The notes under the pieces were generated by a model. It was not told where the DNA came from. It was given only the letters and a program-made list of their open reading frames with translations, and did not search any database. A program made the translations under genes and the position numbers. Of a DNA stretch of 25,594 nt, positions 14,881-22,544 are shown piece after piece. The stretch is from JAATGI01 sp036510675 (GTDB lineage: Bacteria; Pseudomonadota; Alphaproteobacteria; ATCC43930; CGMCC-115725). Each line of letters opens with the position of its first letter. The stretch's first letter is position 1. The stretch is taken from positions 1 through 25,594 of the forward strand of contig DATCDN010000116.1 in the NCBI GenBank assembly GCA_036510675.1, in the 5' to 3' direction.

Positions 14881-15843
14881 ATGAGTCTCGCCGTTGCCTT
14901 TCAGATGGACCCGATGGATAGCCTGCATATCGAGGGCGACTCCACCTTCGTGCTGCAGTTGGAGGCGCAGGCGCGCGGCCACGCCCTCTATCATTATCTG
15001 CCGCGCGATCTGTCGCTGCGCGACGGCCGGCTGACGGCGCGCGCCCGCCCGGTCCAGGTCAAGCGCGAGCAGGGCGCGCATTTCGTCCACGGCGCGGCCG
15101 AGACCCTCGACCTCGCCGGCATGGATGTGATCCTGATGCGTCAGGATCCGCCGTTCGACATGGCGTACATCACGGCGACGCACTTGCTGGAACATGTGCG
15201 CGACGAGGTGCTGATCGTCAACGATCCGGTCAGCGTGCGGAACGCGCCCGAAAAATTATTCGCGACCCATTTCGATGGGCTGATGCCGCCGACGCTGATC
15301 TCCAGCGACCGCGACGCCATCGCCGCGTTTCGCGCCGAGCATCGCGAGATCATTCTGAAGCCGCTGTTCGGCAATGGCGGCGCCGGCGTGTTTCATTTGC
15401 GCGCCGACGACGACAATCTCAACGCACTGATCGAGATGTTCACCGGCATGAGCCGCGAGCCGATCATGGTGCAGCGCTATCTGCCGGAGATCCGCCAGGG
15501 CGACAAGCGCATCATCCTGATCGACGGCGAGGCGGTGGGCGCGGTGCTGCGCGTGCCGCCGGCGGGCGAGGCGCGCGCCAATCTCCATGTCGGCGGCCGC
15601 GCCGACAAGACCAGCCTAACCGCGCGCGAGCGCGACATCTGCGCCGCCATCGGCCCGACCCTCGCGGCGCAGGGCCTGCTGTTCGTCGGTATCGACGTGA
15701 TCGGCGATTATCTCACCGAGATCAACGTCACCTCGCCGACCGGGATTCAGGAGATCAACCGGCTGGACGGCGTGAAGCTCGAGACCAAGATCTGGGACGC
15801 GATCGAAACCCGCTTCGCCGCCCGGCCTCGCAAGGCGGGTTAG
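14881..15843 (+). CDS. gshB: Glutathione synthetase
   Basis: GshB is a cytoplasmic ATP-grasp ligase that adds glycine to gamma-glutamylcysteine, the last step of glutathione synthesis. The 320 residues compare with 316 in E. coli. Signatures are VAFQMDPMDSLHIEGDSTF (5-23), MRQDPPFDMAY (86-96), the nucleotide loop ILKPLFGNGGAGVF (158-171) and TEINVTSPTGIQEI near the end. TGAGG (14871-14875) precedes the ATG. It is the last gene of the rsmI-yraN-BON group and ends only 2 bases from the stop of convergent mscL, with no room for a separate terminator. Confidence 0.96.
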   Translation: MSLAVAFQMDPMDSLHIEGDSTFVLQLEAQARGHALYHYLPRDLSLRDGRLTARARPVQVKREQGAHFVHGAAETLDLAGMDVILMRQDPPFDMAYITATHLLEHVRDEVLIVNDPVSVRNAPEKLFATHFDGLMPPTLISSDRDAIAAFRAEHREIILKPLFGNGGAGVFHLRADDDNLNALIEMFTGMSREPIMVQRYLPEIRQGDKRIILIDGEAVGAVLRVPPAGEARANLHVGGRADKTSLTARERDICAAIGPTLAAQGLLFVGIDVIGDYLTEINVTSPTGIQEINRLDGVKLETKIWDAIETRFAARPRKAG

Positions 15844-15845
15844 CG

Positions 15846-16292
15846 TCAGCCGACCGCCGGCAGGTCCGAGGTGCAGGCGGGGCAGCGCGTCGCCGCCAGC
15901 GGAATGGTCGTGACGCAGCGCGGGCATGGCTTGGTCGGCAGCGGCGGCGGCGCGGGCACCGGCTTCGGCATCAGCCGGCTGACGGCGCGCACCACCAGGA
16001 ACACGACGAACGCGACGATGACGAAATCGATCACCGCATTGATGAAGAGGCCGATATTGATGGTCGGCGCGCCCGCGGCCTTCGCCGCCGCGATCGACGG
16101 ATAATGGTGCGACGACAGGGTGATGAAGATGCTGGAGAAATCGACCTGGCCCAGCGCCAGCCCGATCGGCGGCATCAGCACATCGCTGACCAGCGAGCTG
16201 ACGATCTTGCCGAAGGCCGCGCCGATGATCACGCCGATGGCGAGATCGACGACGCTGCCGCGCATGATGAAGGCGCGAAAATCTTTCCACAT
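15846..16292 (-). CDS. mscL: Large-conductance mechanosensitive channel MscL with zinc-ribbon-like tail
   Basis: MscL is an inner-membrane channel that opens under membrane tension to release solutes on osmotic downshock. The first 110 residues are typical: MWKDFRAFIMRGSVVDLAIGVIIGAAFGK with TM1 about 15-45 and TM2 about 78-105 (INIGLFINAVIDFVIVAFVV). The C-terminal cytoplasmic part differs from E. coli: after a proline-rich hinge (109-120) come CPRC (123-126) and CPAC (137-140), a likely zinc ribbon, also seen in other alphaproteobacterial MscL proteins. The total of 148 residues is slightly long. The ATG at 16292 has GGGGGA upstream. The divergent PYP-like gene starts 108 bases away. Confidence 0.95.
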   Translation of the reverse strand: MWKDFRAFIMRGSVVDLAIGVIIGAAFGKIVSSLVSDVLMPPIGLALGQVDFSSIFITLSSHHYPSIAAAKAAGAPTINIGLFINAVIDFVIVAFVVFLVVRAVSRLMPKPVPAPPPLPTKPCPRCVTTIPLAATRCPACTSDLPAVG

Positions 16293-16400
16293 GCGATGTC
16301 CCCCACTATTGGCGGCACCAGTTTAGCGCGAACCGAAATATGAAGCGAGAGGCCGAGTCGGTGGCCCCAATTCATAATCATTTAAGACCTGCGCGGCACA

Positions 16401-16790
16401 ATGCGGCGCATGAACATCACCACCACGGAATTCCGTTTCGAGGACAGCGACACCGAGCGCCTCGAAATCATGTCGGCCATCGATTACGATGCCCTGCCCT
16501 TTGGCGCCATCCGGCTCGACAGTCTTGGTCGGGTGATGGCCTTCAACCGCACGGAAAGCCTCTATTCCGGGTTGAAGCAACAGCATGTCATCGGCCGCGA
16601 GTGGTTTCACGACATCGCGCCCTGTACCAACACGGCCAAATTCTACGGCAAGTTCAAGGAAGGCCTGCTGAAGGGCATGGTCGATGCGTCGTTCGACTAT
16701 GTCTTCACGCGCTTCAGCGAACCCGCCGTCCGGGTCCACATCCTCAAGGCACCGGGCGAAGATTTCTGGTTCCTGATCAAGCGCCTCTAA
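16401..16790 (+). CDS. pyp: Photoactive yellow protein (PYP) homologue, single PAS domain
   Basis: The 129-residue protein aligns without gaps over its core to Halorhodospira PYP, a blue-light receptor whose p-coumaric acid chromophore is bound to Cys69. Shared segments are LPFGAI (32-37), HVIGREWFHDIAPCTN (62-77) and FYGKFKEGLLKG (81-92), then VRVHILKA. Cys75 equals Cys69 and Glu52 equals Glu46. Phe48 replaces Tyr42, Ser56 replaces Thr50 and Leu58 replaces Arg52, so chromophore contacts are altered. ATG 16401 is used; ATG 16410 is possible, and neither has a clear ribosome site. A CATAAT at 16373-16378 could be a -10 element. No tyrosine ammonia-lyase or p-coumarate ligase is in the window, so light sensing is not proven. 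Confidence 0.85.
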   Translation: MRRMNITTTEFRFEDSDTERLEIMSAIDYDALPFGAIRLDSLGRVMAFNRTESLYSGLKQQHVIGREWFHDIAPCTNTAKFYGKFKEGLLKGMVDASFDYVFTRFSEPAVRVHILKAPGEDFWFLIKRL

Positions 16791-16826
16791 AGTCGGCTTC
16801 GACTATATCGAAGCACACTCCATCTC

Positions 16827-16862
16827 TTTTCCCTCTCCCCCTTGGGGGGCGGAGAGGGAAAA
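16827..16862. terminator. 12-bp perfect hairpin between the PYP gene and comM
   Basis: TTTTCCCTCTCC (16827-16838) pairs fully with GGAGAGGGAAAA (16851-16862); the loop itself has CCC facing GGG, so the stem can grow to about 15 pairs. It lies 36 bases after the PYP stop. The A/T ends are part of the stem rather than a trailing U-run, so it may be a two-way terminator or a dispersed intergenic palindrome. Confidence 0.55.
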
Positions 16863-16934
16863 ATAGTTTGCGACTGGCTTACCCCTGGCGCCTGACATAG
16901 AGTCGCGCCCCGGTGGGGAATTGCGGGGGGCGCC

Positions 16935-18467
16935 GTGGTCGCGCGCGTCAGGACTGTGGCGTTTCAGGGCATCAATGTGGTCGACGTCGAGACCCAAGTC
17001 ATCATCGCCTCGGGCCTTCCCGCCTTCAACATCGTCGGATTGCCGGATAAGGCCGTGGCGGAATCGCGCGAGCGGGTCCGCGCGGCCCTGACCGCGATGG
17101 GCCTGGCACTGCCGTCGAAGCGCATCACCGTCAATCTCGCGCCGGCCGATCTGGCGAAGGAAGGCAGCCATTTCGATCTGCCGATCGCGCTCGGCCTCCT
17201 CGCCGCCATGGAGGTGCTGTCGGACGAGCAACTCTCACACTATGTCGCGCTCGGCGAATTATCGCTCGACGGCTCGATCCTGCCGGTCGCCGGCGTGCTG
17301 CCGGCGGCGATGGGCGCGGCCGGCGACGAAATGGGCCTGATCTGCCCGGCCGCCTGCGGCGGCGAAGCCGCGTGGGCCGGTGGGCTGGAAATCTTGGCGG
17401 CGCCGTCGCTGATCGCGCTGATCAACCATTTCAAGGGCACGCAATTATTGTCGCCGCCCGAGCCGCGCATCGCCGAGACGCCGCCGTCGCGGCTCGATCT
17501 CGTCGACATCAAGGGCCAGGAAACCGCCAAGCGCGCGCTCGAGGTCGCCGCGGCCGGCGGTCATAATCTGTTGATGATCGGCCCACCCGGCTCGGGCAAG
17601 TCGATGCTGGCGGCGCGGCTGCCGGGGTTGCTGCCGCCGCTCGATCCCGCCGAGGCGCTGGAAGTCAGCATGATCCATTCGGTCGCGGGGCAGTTGAGCG
17701 GGGGCAAGCTGATGCGGGCGCGGCCATTCCGCGATCCGCATCATTCGGCCTCGCTGGTGTCGCTGGTCGGCGGCGGCTTGCGGGTGCGGCCGGGGGAAGT
17801 GTCGCTCGCCCATCACGGCGTCCTGTTCCTCGACGAGCTGCCCGAATTTCAGCGCGCGACCCTCGAGGCGCTGCGCCAGCCGCTGGAGGCCGGGCGCGTC
17901 TCGATCGCGCGCGCCAATGCCCATGTCACCTTCCCCAGCCGCTTTCAGCTCATCTGCGCGATGAACCCGTGCAAATGCGGCCATCTCGACGACGCGGCGA
18001 TGGCTTGCTCGCGCGCGCCGCGCTGCGCCCAGGATTACCAGTCGCGCATTTCGGGTCCGATGTTCGACCGTATCGATCTCCACATCGACGTGCCGGCGGT
18101 GCGGGCGACCGATCTGTCGCTGCCGCCGCCGGCCGAGGGCTCGGCCGAGGTCGCGAAACGCGTCGCCGCCGCGCGGGCACGCCAGTCGGCGCGCTTCAGC
18201 CGCCTGCCGAGCGACATCCGCATCCGCACCAATGCCGAGGCGGACGGCGTGCTGCTGGATCAGATTTCGGCGCCCGATGCCGATGGCCGGCGGCTGATGG
18301 TCGATGCCGCCGAGCGCCTGCACCTCTCGGCCCGCGGCTATCATCGGGTACTGCGGGTGGCGCGCACGCTGGCCGATCTCGATGCCAGCGATAATGTGCG
18401 GCGCGTCCACATCGCCGAGGCGCTGAGCTATCGGCGCCTGCTGCTGGGCGAAGCCCTGTCGCGATAG
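16935..18467 (+). CDS. comM: ComM/YifB family AAA+ ATPase (Mg-chelatase-like)
   Basis: ComM is a hexameric helicase that promotes branch migration when incoming DNA is integrated during natural transformation; in species without transformation its role is unclear. The 510 residues hold the N-terminal ChlI/Lon-like domain (about 20-142, GLPAFNIVGLPDKAVAESRERV), Walker A GPPGSGKS (216-223), RPFRDPHHSAS (263-273), Walker B GVLFLDE (295-301), a Cys-rich stretch starting CAMNPCKCG, and the Mg-chelatase C-terminal domain. The start is GTG 16935 behind a G-rich GGGGGG (16925-16930). It leads a long run of plus-strand genes; the next begins after 29 bases. No other competence gene is in the window. 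Confidence 0.95.
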   Translation: MVARVRTVAFQGINVVDVETQVIIASGLPAFNIVGLPDKAVAESRERVRAALTAMGLALPSKRITVNLAPADLAKEGSHFDLPIALGLLAAMEVLSDEQLSHYVALGELSLDGSILPVAGVLPAAMGAAGDEMGLICPAACGGEAAWAGGLEILAAPSLIALINHFKGTQLLSPPEPRIAETPPSRLDLVDIKGQETAKRALEVAAAGGHNLLMIGPPGSGKSMLAARLPGLLPPLDPAEALEVSMIHSVAGQLSGGKLMRARPFRDPHHSASLVSLVGGGLRVRPGEVSLAHHGVLFLDELPEFQRATLEALRQPLEAGRVSIARANAHVTFPSRFQLICAMNPCKCGHLDDAAMACSRAPRCAQDYQSRISGPMFDRIDLHIDVPAVRATDLSLPPPAEGSAEVAKRVAAARARQSARFSRLPSDIRIRTNAEADGVLLDQISAPDADGRRLMVDAAERLHLSARGYHRVLRVARTLADLDASDNVRRVHIAEALSYRRLLLGEALSR

Positions 18468-18496
18468 GTTGGCATCGCTCTTGCTTGGCAGGCGCC

Positions 18497-19180
18497 ATGG
18501 CCCACGACAAAATTCTATCGATCGACGCCGAACCCTATCAATTCGATTTGCAGCCGGCGCGGTGCGCGCTGCTGATCATCGACATGCAGCGCGATTTCCT
18601 GGAGCCGGGCGGCTTCGGCGCGATGCTCGGCAACGATGTCGCGCAATTGCGCCGCACCGTCGCGCCCAACCAGCGGTTGCTGGCGGCGTGGCGCGCGGCC
18701 GGTCTCTTCGCGATCCACACCCGCGAGGGCCATCGCCCCGATCTCGCCGATCTGCCCGAGGCCAAGCGCCGACGCGGCCGTGGCACCAAGACCATCGGCG
18801 ATCCGGGACCGATGGGCCGCATCCTGGTGCGCGGCGAGCCCGGCCACGACATTATCCCCGAGCTGCACCCGCAAGCAGATGAGCCGGTGATCGACAAGCC
18901 CGGCAAGGGCGCCTTCTTCGCCACCGATCTCGACGTCCTTCTGCGCAATCGCGGCGTCACGCAACTGATCGTCACCGGCGTCACGACCGAGGTGTGCGTC
19001 CATACCAGCGTGCGCGAGGCCAACGATCGCGGCTATGACTGCCTGGTGCTGGAGGATTGCGTCGGCTCGTACTTTCCCGAATTTCAGAGGGTGGGCCTGC
19101 GGATGATCGCGGCCCAGGGCGGCATCTTCGGCTGGGTCGGCCGGTCCGGCGATGTTGTCGCAGCCCTCGCGAAGACCTGA
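18497..19180 (+). CDS. Isochorismatase-family cysteine hydrolase, biuret-hydrolase-like
   Basis: The 227 residues belong to the cysteine hydrolase (isochorismatase-like) superfamily. The triad is visible: Asp29 in ALLIIDMQRDF, Lys137 in DKPGKGAFFATDLD and Cys167 in TTEVCVHTSVREANDRGYD. HTREGHRPDLADLP (74-87), GDPGPMGRILVRGEPG (101-116) and GGIFGW near the end are typical of the BiuH group, which hydrolyses biuret, and of related ureide amidases. The true substrate may be another small amide or ureide. The ATG at 18497 follows comM by 29 bases; a TTG at 18485 would add four residues. cydA starts 34 bases later, an association for which I see no functional reason. Confidence 0.85.
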   Translation: MAHDKILSIDAEPYQFDLQPARCALLIIDMQRDFLEPGGFGAMLGNDVAQLRRTVAPNQRLLAAWRAAGLFAIHTREGHRPDLADLPEAKRRRGRGTKTIGDPGPMGRILVRGEPGHDIIPELHPQADEPVIDKPGKGAFFATDLDVLLRNRGVTQLIVTGVTTEVCVHTSVREANDRGYDCLVLEDCVGSYFPEFQRVGLRMIAAQGGIFGWVGRSGDVVAALAKT

Positions 19181-19214
19181 TCGCGCGGCGCGAAACCCGC
19201 TATGATCGGGCGCC

Positions 19215-20624
19215 ATGCACGGCCTGCTCGATCCGATCCTGCTATCGCGGTTGCAGTTCGCGGCCACGACGCTGTTCCATATCCTGTGGCCGGTTCTGAC
19301 CATCGGCCTGTCGCTGTTCCTGGTGCTGATGGAGGCGCTGTGGCTGCGCACCGGCGACGCCGACTATTATCGGCACGCGCGGTTCTGGGCGCGGCTGTTC
19401 ATCCTGAATTTCGGCGTCGGCGTCGCGACCGGCCTGCCGCTGGAATTCGAGTTCGGCACCAATTGGGCGCCGTTCGCCAGCGCCGCCGGCAGCTTCTTCG
19501 GCAATATCCTGGGCTTCGAGGGCGCCATGGCCTTCATGCTGGAGGCCGGCTTCCTGGGCATCATGATGTTCGGCTGGAACCGGGTGCCGCGCGCCATGCA
19601 TCTCTTCGCCACGGTGATGGTGGCATTCGGCGGAACACTCTCGGCGTTCTGGATCATGGACGCCAATTCCTGGATGCAGACGCCGACCGGCGGTCACATG
19701 GCGAATGGCCGCTTCATCATCGATTCCTATCTCGCCGCGATCTGGAATCCGGATTTTCTCTGGGCCTTCCTCCATATGTGGTTCGCCTGTCTCGAGACCA
19801 GCCTGTTCGTCATCGGCGGCATCGCCGCCTGGTATCTCCTGAAGGGTCGCGACACCGCGTTCTTCCTCAAATGCTTTCGCTGGGTGGTGATCATCGCGAT
19901 GGTGGTGACGCCGTTGCAGATTTATTTCGGCGACGCCAACGGCAAGGATGTGTTCGCGTATCAACCGGCCAAGGGCGCCGCCCTCGAAGGCCATTGGGTC
20001 ACCAACGCGCCGGGCGAGCCGGCGAGCTGGGCGATTGTCGCCTGGCCCGACCAGTCCACCCAGCAAAACGATTGGGAGATCAGGATTCCCGGCGTGCTGT
20101 CCTGGCTGGCGACCGGGACCAGCGGCGGACAAGTAAAAGGGCTGAAGGATTTCGCGCCGGCCGACCAGCCGCCGCTGCTGCCCGTCCTGTTCTATGGCTT
20201 TCGCGCGATGGCCGGCATCGGGTTCGCGCTATTCCTGTTGATGGCGTGGAGCGTCGTCGCGTGGGCGCGCGGCACCCTCGTGACCAATCGTTGGTTGTTG
20301 CGGGCCTGGGTGGCCAGCATTCCGCTCGGCTATATCGCGGTCGATCTCGGCTGGACAGTGCGCGAGGTCGGCCGCCAACCCTGGGTCATCTATGGCATCA
20401 TGCGAACCGCCGACGGCGCCTCCCGCCTGCCGGTCGCGGCGGTCGGCTATACGCTGCTGGGCTATCTCGTCGCCTATGTCATTTTGGGCATCGCGTTCGT
20501 GGTGTTTGCGCTGCGCATCATCGCGCGGGGCCCCGATTTGACCGTGCCGCTGCCGGAATTTGCCGCGCCCCGCCATCAGCCGCGCGAGGGGCACCGCGAC
20601 CCCAGCGCCCAGCCGGAGGCATGA
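19215..20624 (+). CDS. cydA: Cytochrome bd-type quinol oxidase subunit I, cyanide-insensitive (CIO) type
   Basis: This 469-residue inner-membrane subunit carries the haems and the quinol site of a terminal oxidase that reduces oxygen to water. Haem ligands by position are His22 (TLFHILWP), His187 (FLHMWF) and Met396 (YGIMRTADG), with the proton-path glutamates Glu102 and Glu110. GRQPWVIYGIMRTADG (387-402) matches the CIO branch (CioA) rather than E. coli CydA, and the periplasmic Q loop (about 240-325) is of the short kind. About nine membrane helices are predicted by eye. The ATG at 19215 has only a weak ribosome site. It forms an operon with cydB (4-base gap). No cydX, cydC or cydD is nearby. 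Confidence 0.94.
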   Translation: MHGLLDPILLSRLQFAATTLFHILWPVLTIGLSLFLVLMEALWLRTGDADYYRHARFWARLFILNFGVGVATGLPLEFEFGTNWAPFASAAGSFFGNILGFEGAMAFMLEAGFLGIMMFGWNRVPRAMHLFATVMVAFGGTLSAFWIMDANSWMQTPTGGHMANGRFIIDSYLAAIWNPDFLWAFLHMWFACLETSLFVIGGIAAWYLLKGRDTAFFLKCFRWVVIIAMVVTPLQIYFGDANGKDVFAYQPAKGAALEGHWVTNAPGEPASWAIVAWPDQSTQQNDWEIRIPGVLSWLATGTSGGQVKGLKDFAPADQPPLLPVLFYGFRAMAGIGFALFLLMAWSVVAWARGTLVTNRWLLRAWVASIPLGYIAVDLGWTVREVGRQPWVIYGIMRTADGASRLPVAAVGYTLLGYLVAYVILGIAFVVFALRIIARGPDLTVPLPEFAAPRHQPREGHRDPSAQPEA

Positions 20625-20628
20625 GGCG

Positions 20629-21639
20629 ATGGACCCGCTGCATTTCTTCCTCGTCAATGTCTGGCTGTGCTTCATCGGGCTGTTTCTGGTGCTCTATGTC
20701 GTGCTCGACGGGTTCGATCTCGGCATCGGGGTGCTGTCGCTGTTCGCCGGCCGGGAGGAACGCCGCGAGATCATGATGGCCAGCCTCGGCAGCGTCTGGG
20801 ACGCCAACGAAAGCTGGCTCGTGGTGCTGGGCGGCGCGCTGTTCGGCGCCTTCCCGCTGGCTTACGCGATCATCCTCAACGCCCTCTATTTGCCCCTGGT
20901 CACCATGCTGTTCGCGCTGATCTTTCGTGCCGTCGCGTTCGAGTTCCGGGTGCATGCGCGGAACAAGCGCGGCTGGGGGCTGGCCTTCGGTCTCGGCAGC
21001 CTGATGGCGGCGGTGTGCCAAGGCTTCACGCTGGGCGGGCTGATCGGCGGGGTCGCGGTCGAGAATGGGCAATTCGCCGGCGGGGCGCTCGAATGGCTGA
21101 CGCCGTTCTCGGCGTTTGCCGCGCTGGGCGTCGTCTTCGGCTATGTGCTGTTGGGCGCGACCTATCTCATTCTGAAGACCGAGGGGCCGCATCAGGCGCG
21201 GGCGCGCAAACAAGCCTGGCTCGCCTTCGCCCTGATGCTGGCGGCGGCGGCGATCGTGTCGATCTGGACGCCGCTGCGCTTTCCGGTGATCGCTCAGCGC
21301 TGGTTCGCGGCGGAGACATTCTATCTGTTCGCGGTGCCGCCCCTCTTCGCGCTGCTCTGCTCGGCGATGCTGGCGCGGGCGCTGATCCGCCGGCAAGAGA
21401 GCGCGCCGCTGCTCTGGTCGATCGGCATTTTCCTCGCCTCGGCGCTGGGGCTGGCGGCCAGCTTCTATCCCTATATCGTGCCGCGCGCCGTGACCGCGTT
21501 CGACGCGGCGGCCGATAATCTGACGCTGGCCTTCATGATGGTCGGGATCGGCCTCTTGGTGCCGACCATGCTGGTCTATAACGCCTATCAATATCTGGTG
21601 TTTCGCGGCAAGGTCAGCGGCAGCTACGGCGAAGGCTGA
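20629..21639 (+). CDS. cydB: Cytochrome bd-type quinol oxidase subunit II
   Basis: The 336-residue partner of CydA has eight or nine hydrophobic helices and opens with a CydB signature: FFLVNVWLCFIGLFLVLYVVLDG followed by FDLGIGVLSLF, and VWDANESWLVVLGGALFGAFP (about 57-77). The frame stays open back into cydA, but the ATG at 20629 gives the standard N-terminus and has GGAGG at 20615-20619. It ends at 21639, 46 bases before otsB; no tiny cydX-like frame is visible between them. It is probably cotranscribed with cydA and possibly with the genes before it. Confidence 0.95.
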   Translation: MDPLHFFLVNVWLCFIGLFLVLYVVLDGFDLGIGVLSLFAGREERREIMMASLGSVWDANESWLVVLGGALFGAFPLAYAIILNALYLPLVTMLFALIFRAVAFEFRVHARNKRGWGLAFGLGSLMAAVCQGFTLGGLIGGVAVENGQFAGGALEWLTPFSAFAALGVVFGYVLLGATYLILKTEGPHQARARKQAWLAFALMLAAAAIVSIWTPLRFPVIAQRWFAAETFYLFAVPPLFALLCSAMLARALIRRQESAPLLWSIGIFLASALGLAASFYPYIVPRAVTAFDAAADNLTLAFMMVGIGLLVPTMLVYNAYQYLVFRGKVSGSYGEG

Positions 21640-21685
21640 ATCCGCTCCGCCTTGTTCGGCGGTTCCCCCGCGTTATATAGGGGTC

Positions 21686-22420
21686 ATGCTGCCAGCCCCG
21701 CCGACCCCGCGCGACGATTGGGCGCTGTTTCTCGATATCGACGGCACGCTGATCGATTTTGCCGCGACACCCGAGGGGGTGATCGTCCCGCCGACGCTGC
21801 GCGCGACGCTGGCGGCGCTGCAACAATGGCTGGGCGGGGCCGTCGCCCTGGTCAGTGGCCGCGCCATGGTCGGGATCGAGGCCTTGTTCGCGCCGCTGGA
21901 ATTGCCGGTGTCGGGACAGCACGGCGCCGAATTGCGGCTTGGCGCCGAAACCGTGGCGATGCCGCCCCATCCGGCGATGCCAGCCATCGCCGTGACGCTG
22001 GAAAAGTTCGCGGCCGCGCATCCCGGCGTGCGGGTCGAGAATAAAGGCCGCAGTATCGCCGTCCATTATCGCGGCGCGCCGGCGGTCGGCGACCAAGCCT
22101 GGGCCCTTGCGCGCAAGCTGGTCGCCGAGGCGGGCGATGGGCTGGAGTTGATGTCCGCCAACATGGCGGTCGATATCAAACGGCGCGGCATCAGCAAGGG
22201 CTCGGCGGTCGATTGGTTCATGGCCCGCGCGCCGTTCGCCGGACGGGTGCCGGTGTTCATCGGCGACGACCGCACCGACGAGGACGGCTTCGCCGCCGTC
22301 AACGCGCGGGGCGGCATTTCCATCCATATCGGGACCGGCAACACCGATGCCTATTTTTGCATATCTTCGCCGGTAGCTCTGCGGGAATGGCTGGCATCGT
22401 CCGTGCGTTGTAGAAAGTAA
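21686..22420 (+). CDS. otsB: Trehalose-6-phosphate phosphatase
   Basis: OtsB removes the phosphate from trehalose-6-phosphate, the second step of trehalose synthesis. The 244 residues show the HAD motifs in order: FLDIDGTL (15-22, nucleophile Asp17 and acid Asp19), LVSGR (55-59), Lys171 in GISKGSAV, and IGDDRTDED (192-200). SGQHGAELR (76-84) is the usual cap-region signature. The ATG at 21686 has a GGGG run close upstream. otsA follows on the same strand after 124 bases, an order (otsB then otsA) common to bacterial trehalose operons. Trehalose protects against osmotic and drying stress, which fits with mscL elsewhere in the window. Confidence 0.95.
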   Translation: MLPAPPTPRDDWALFLDIDGTLIDFAATPEGVIVPPTLRATLAALQQWLGGAVALVSGRAMVGIEALFAPLELPVSGQHGAELRLGAETVAMPPHPAMPAIAVTLEKFAAAHPGVRVENKGRSIAVHYRGAPAVGDQAWALARKLVAEAGDGLELMSANMAVDIKRRGISKGSAVDWFMARAPFAGRVPVFIGDDRTDEDGFAAVNARGGISIHIGTGNTDAYFCISSPVALREWLASSVRCRK

Positions 22421-22544
22421 GGCAGCCCCCGAAGCACGGGAATGCCCCGTTCTAAACCCTGAATTGGCCACAATTAATCCTGATATTTCGTTCGATCCAT
22501 TCGCCAGTACCTTGTTCGTTGCGTGAAAAACAGGAGGCAACCCC

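Noticed and set aside
16340..16900. Plus-strand open frame of 186 codons over the PYP gene
   Set aside because: Another frame of the same DNA; the PYP frame has a gap-free family match and this one does not.
17445..18410. Minus-strand open frame of 321 codons opposite comM
   Set aside because: Shadow of a well-supported AAA+ ATPase; no recognisable fold.
22436..22450. Small hairpin ACGGG/CCCGT after otsB, possible terminator
   Set aside because: Five pairs only and no T-run; otsA follows on the same strand.
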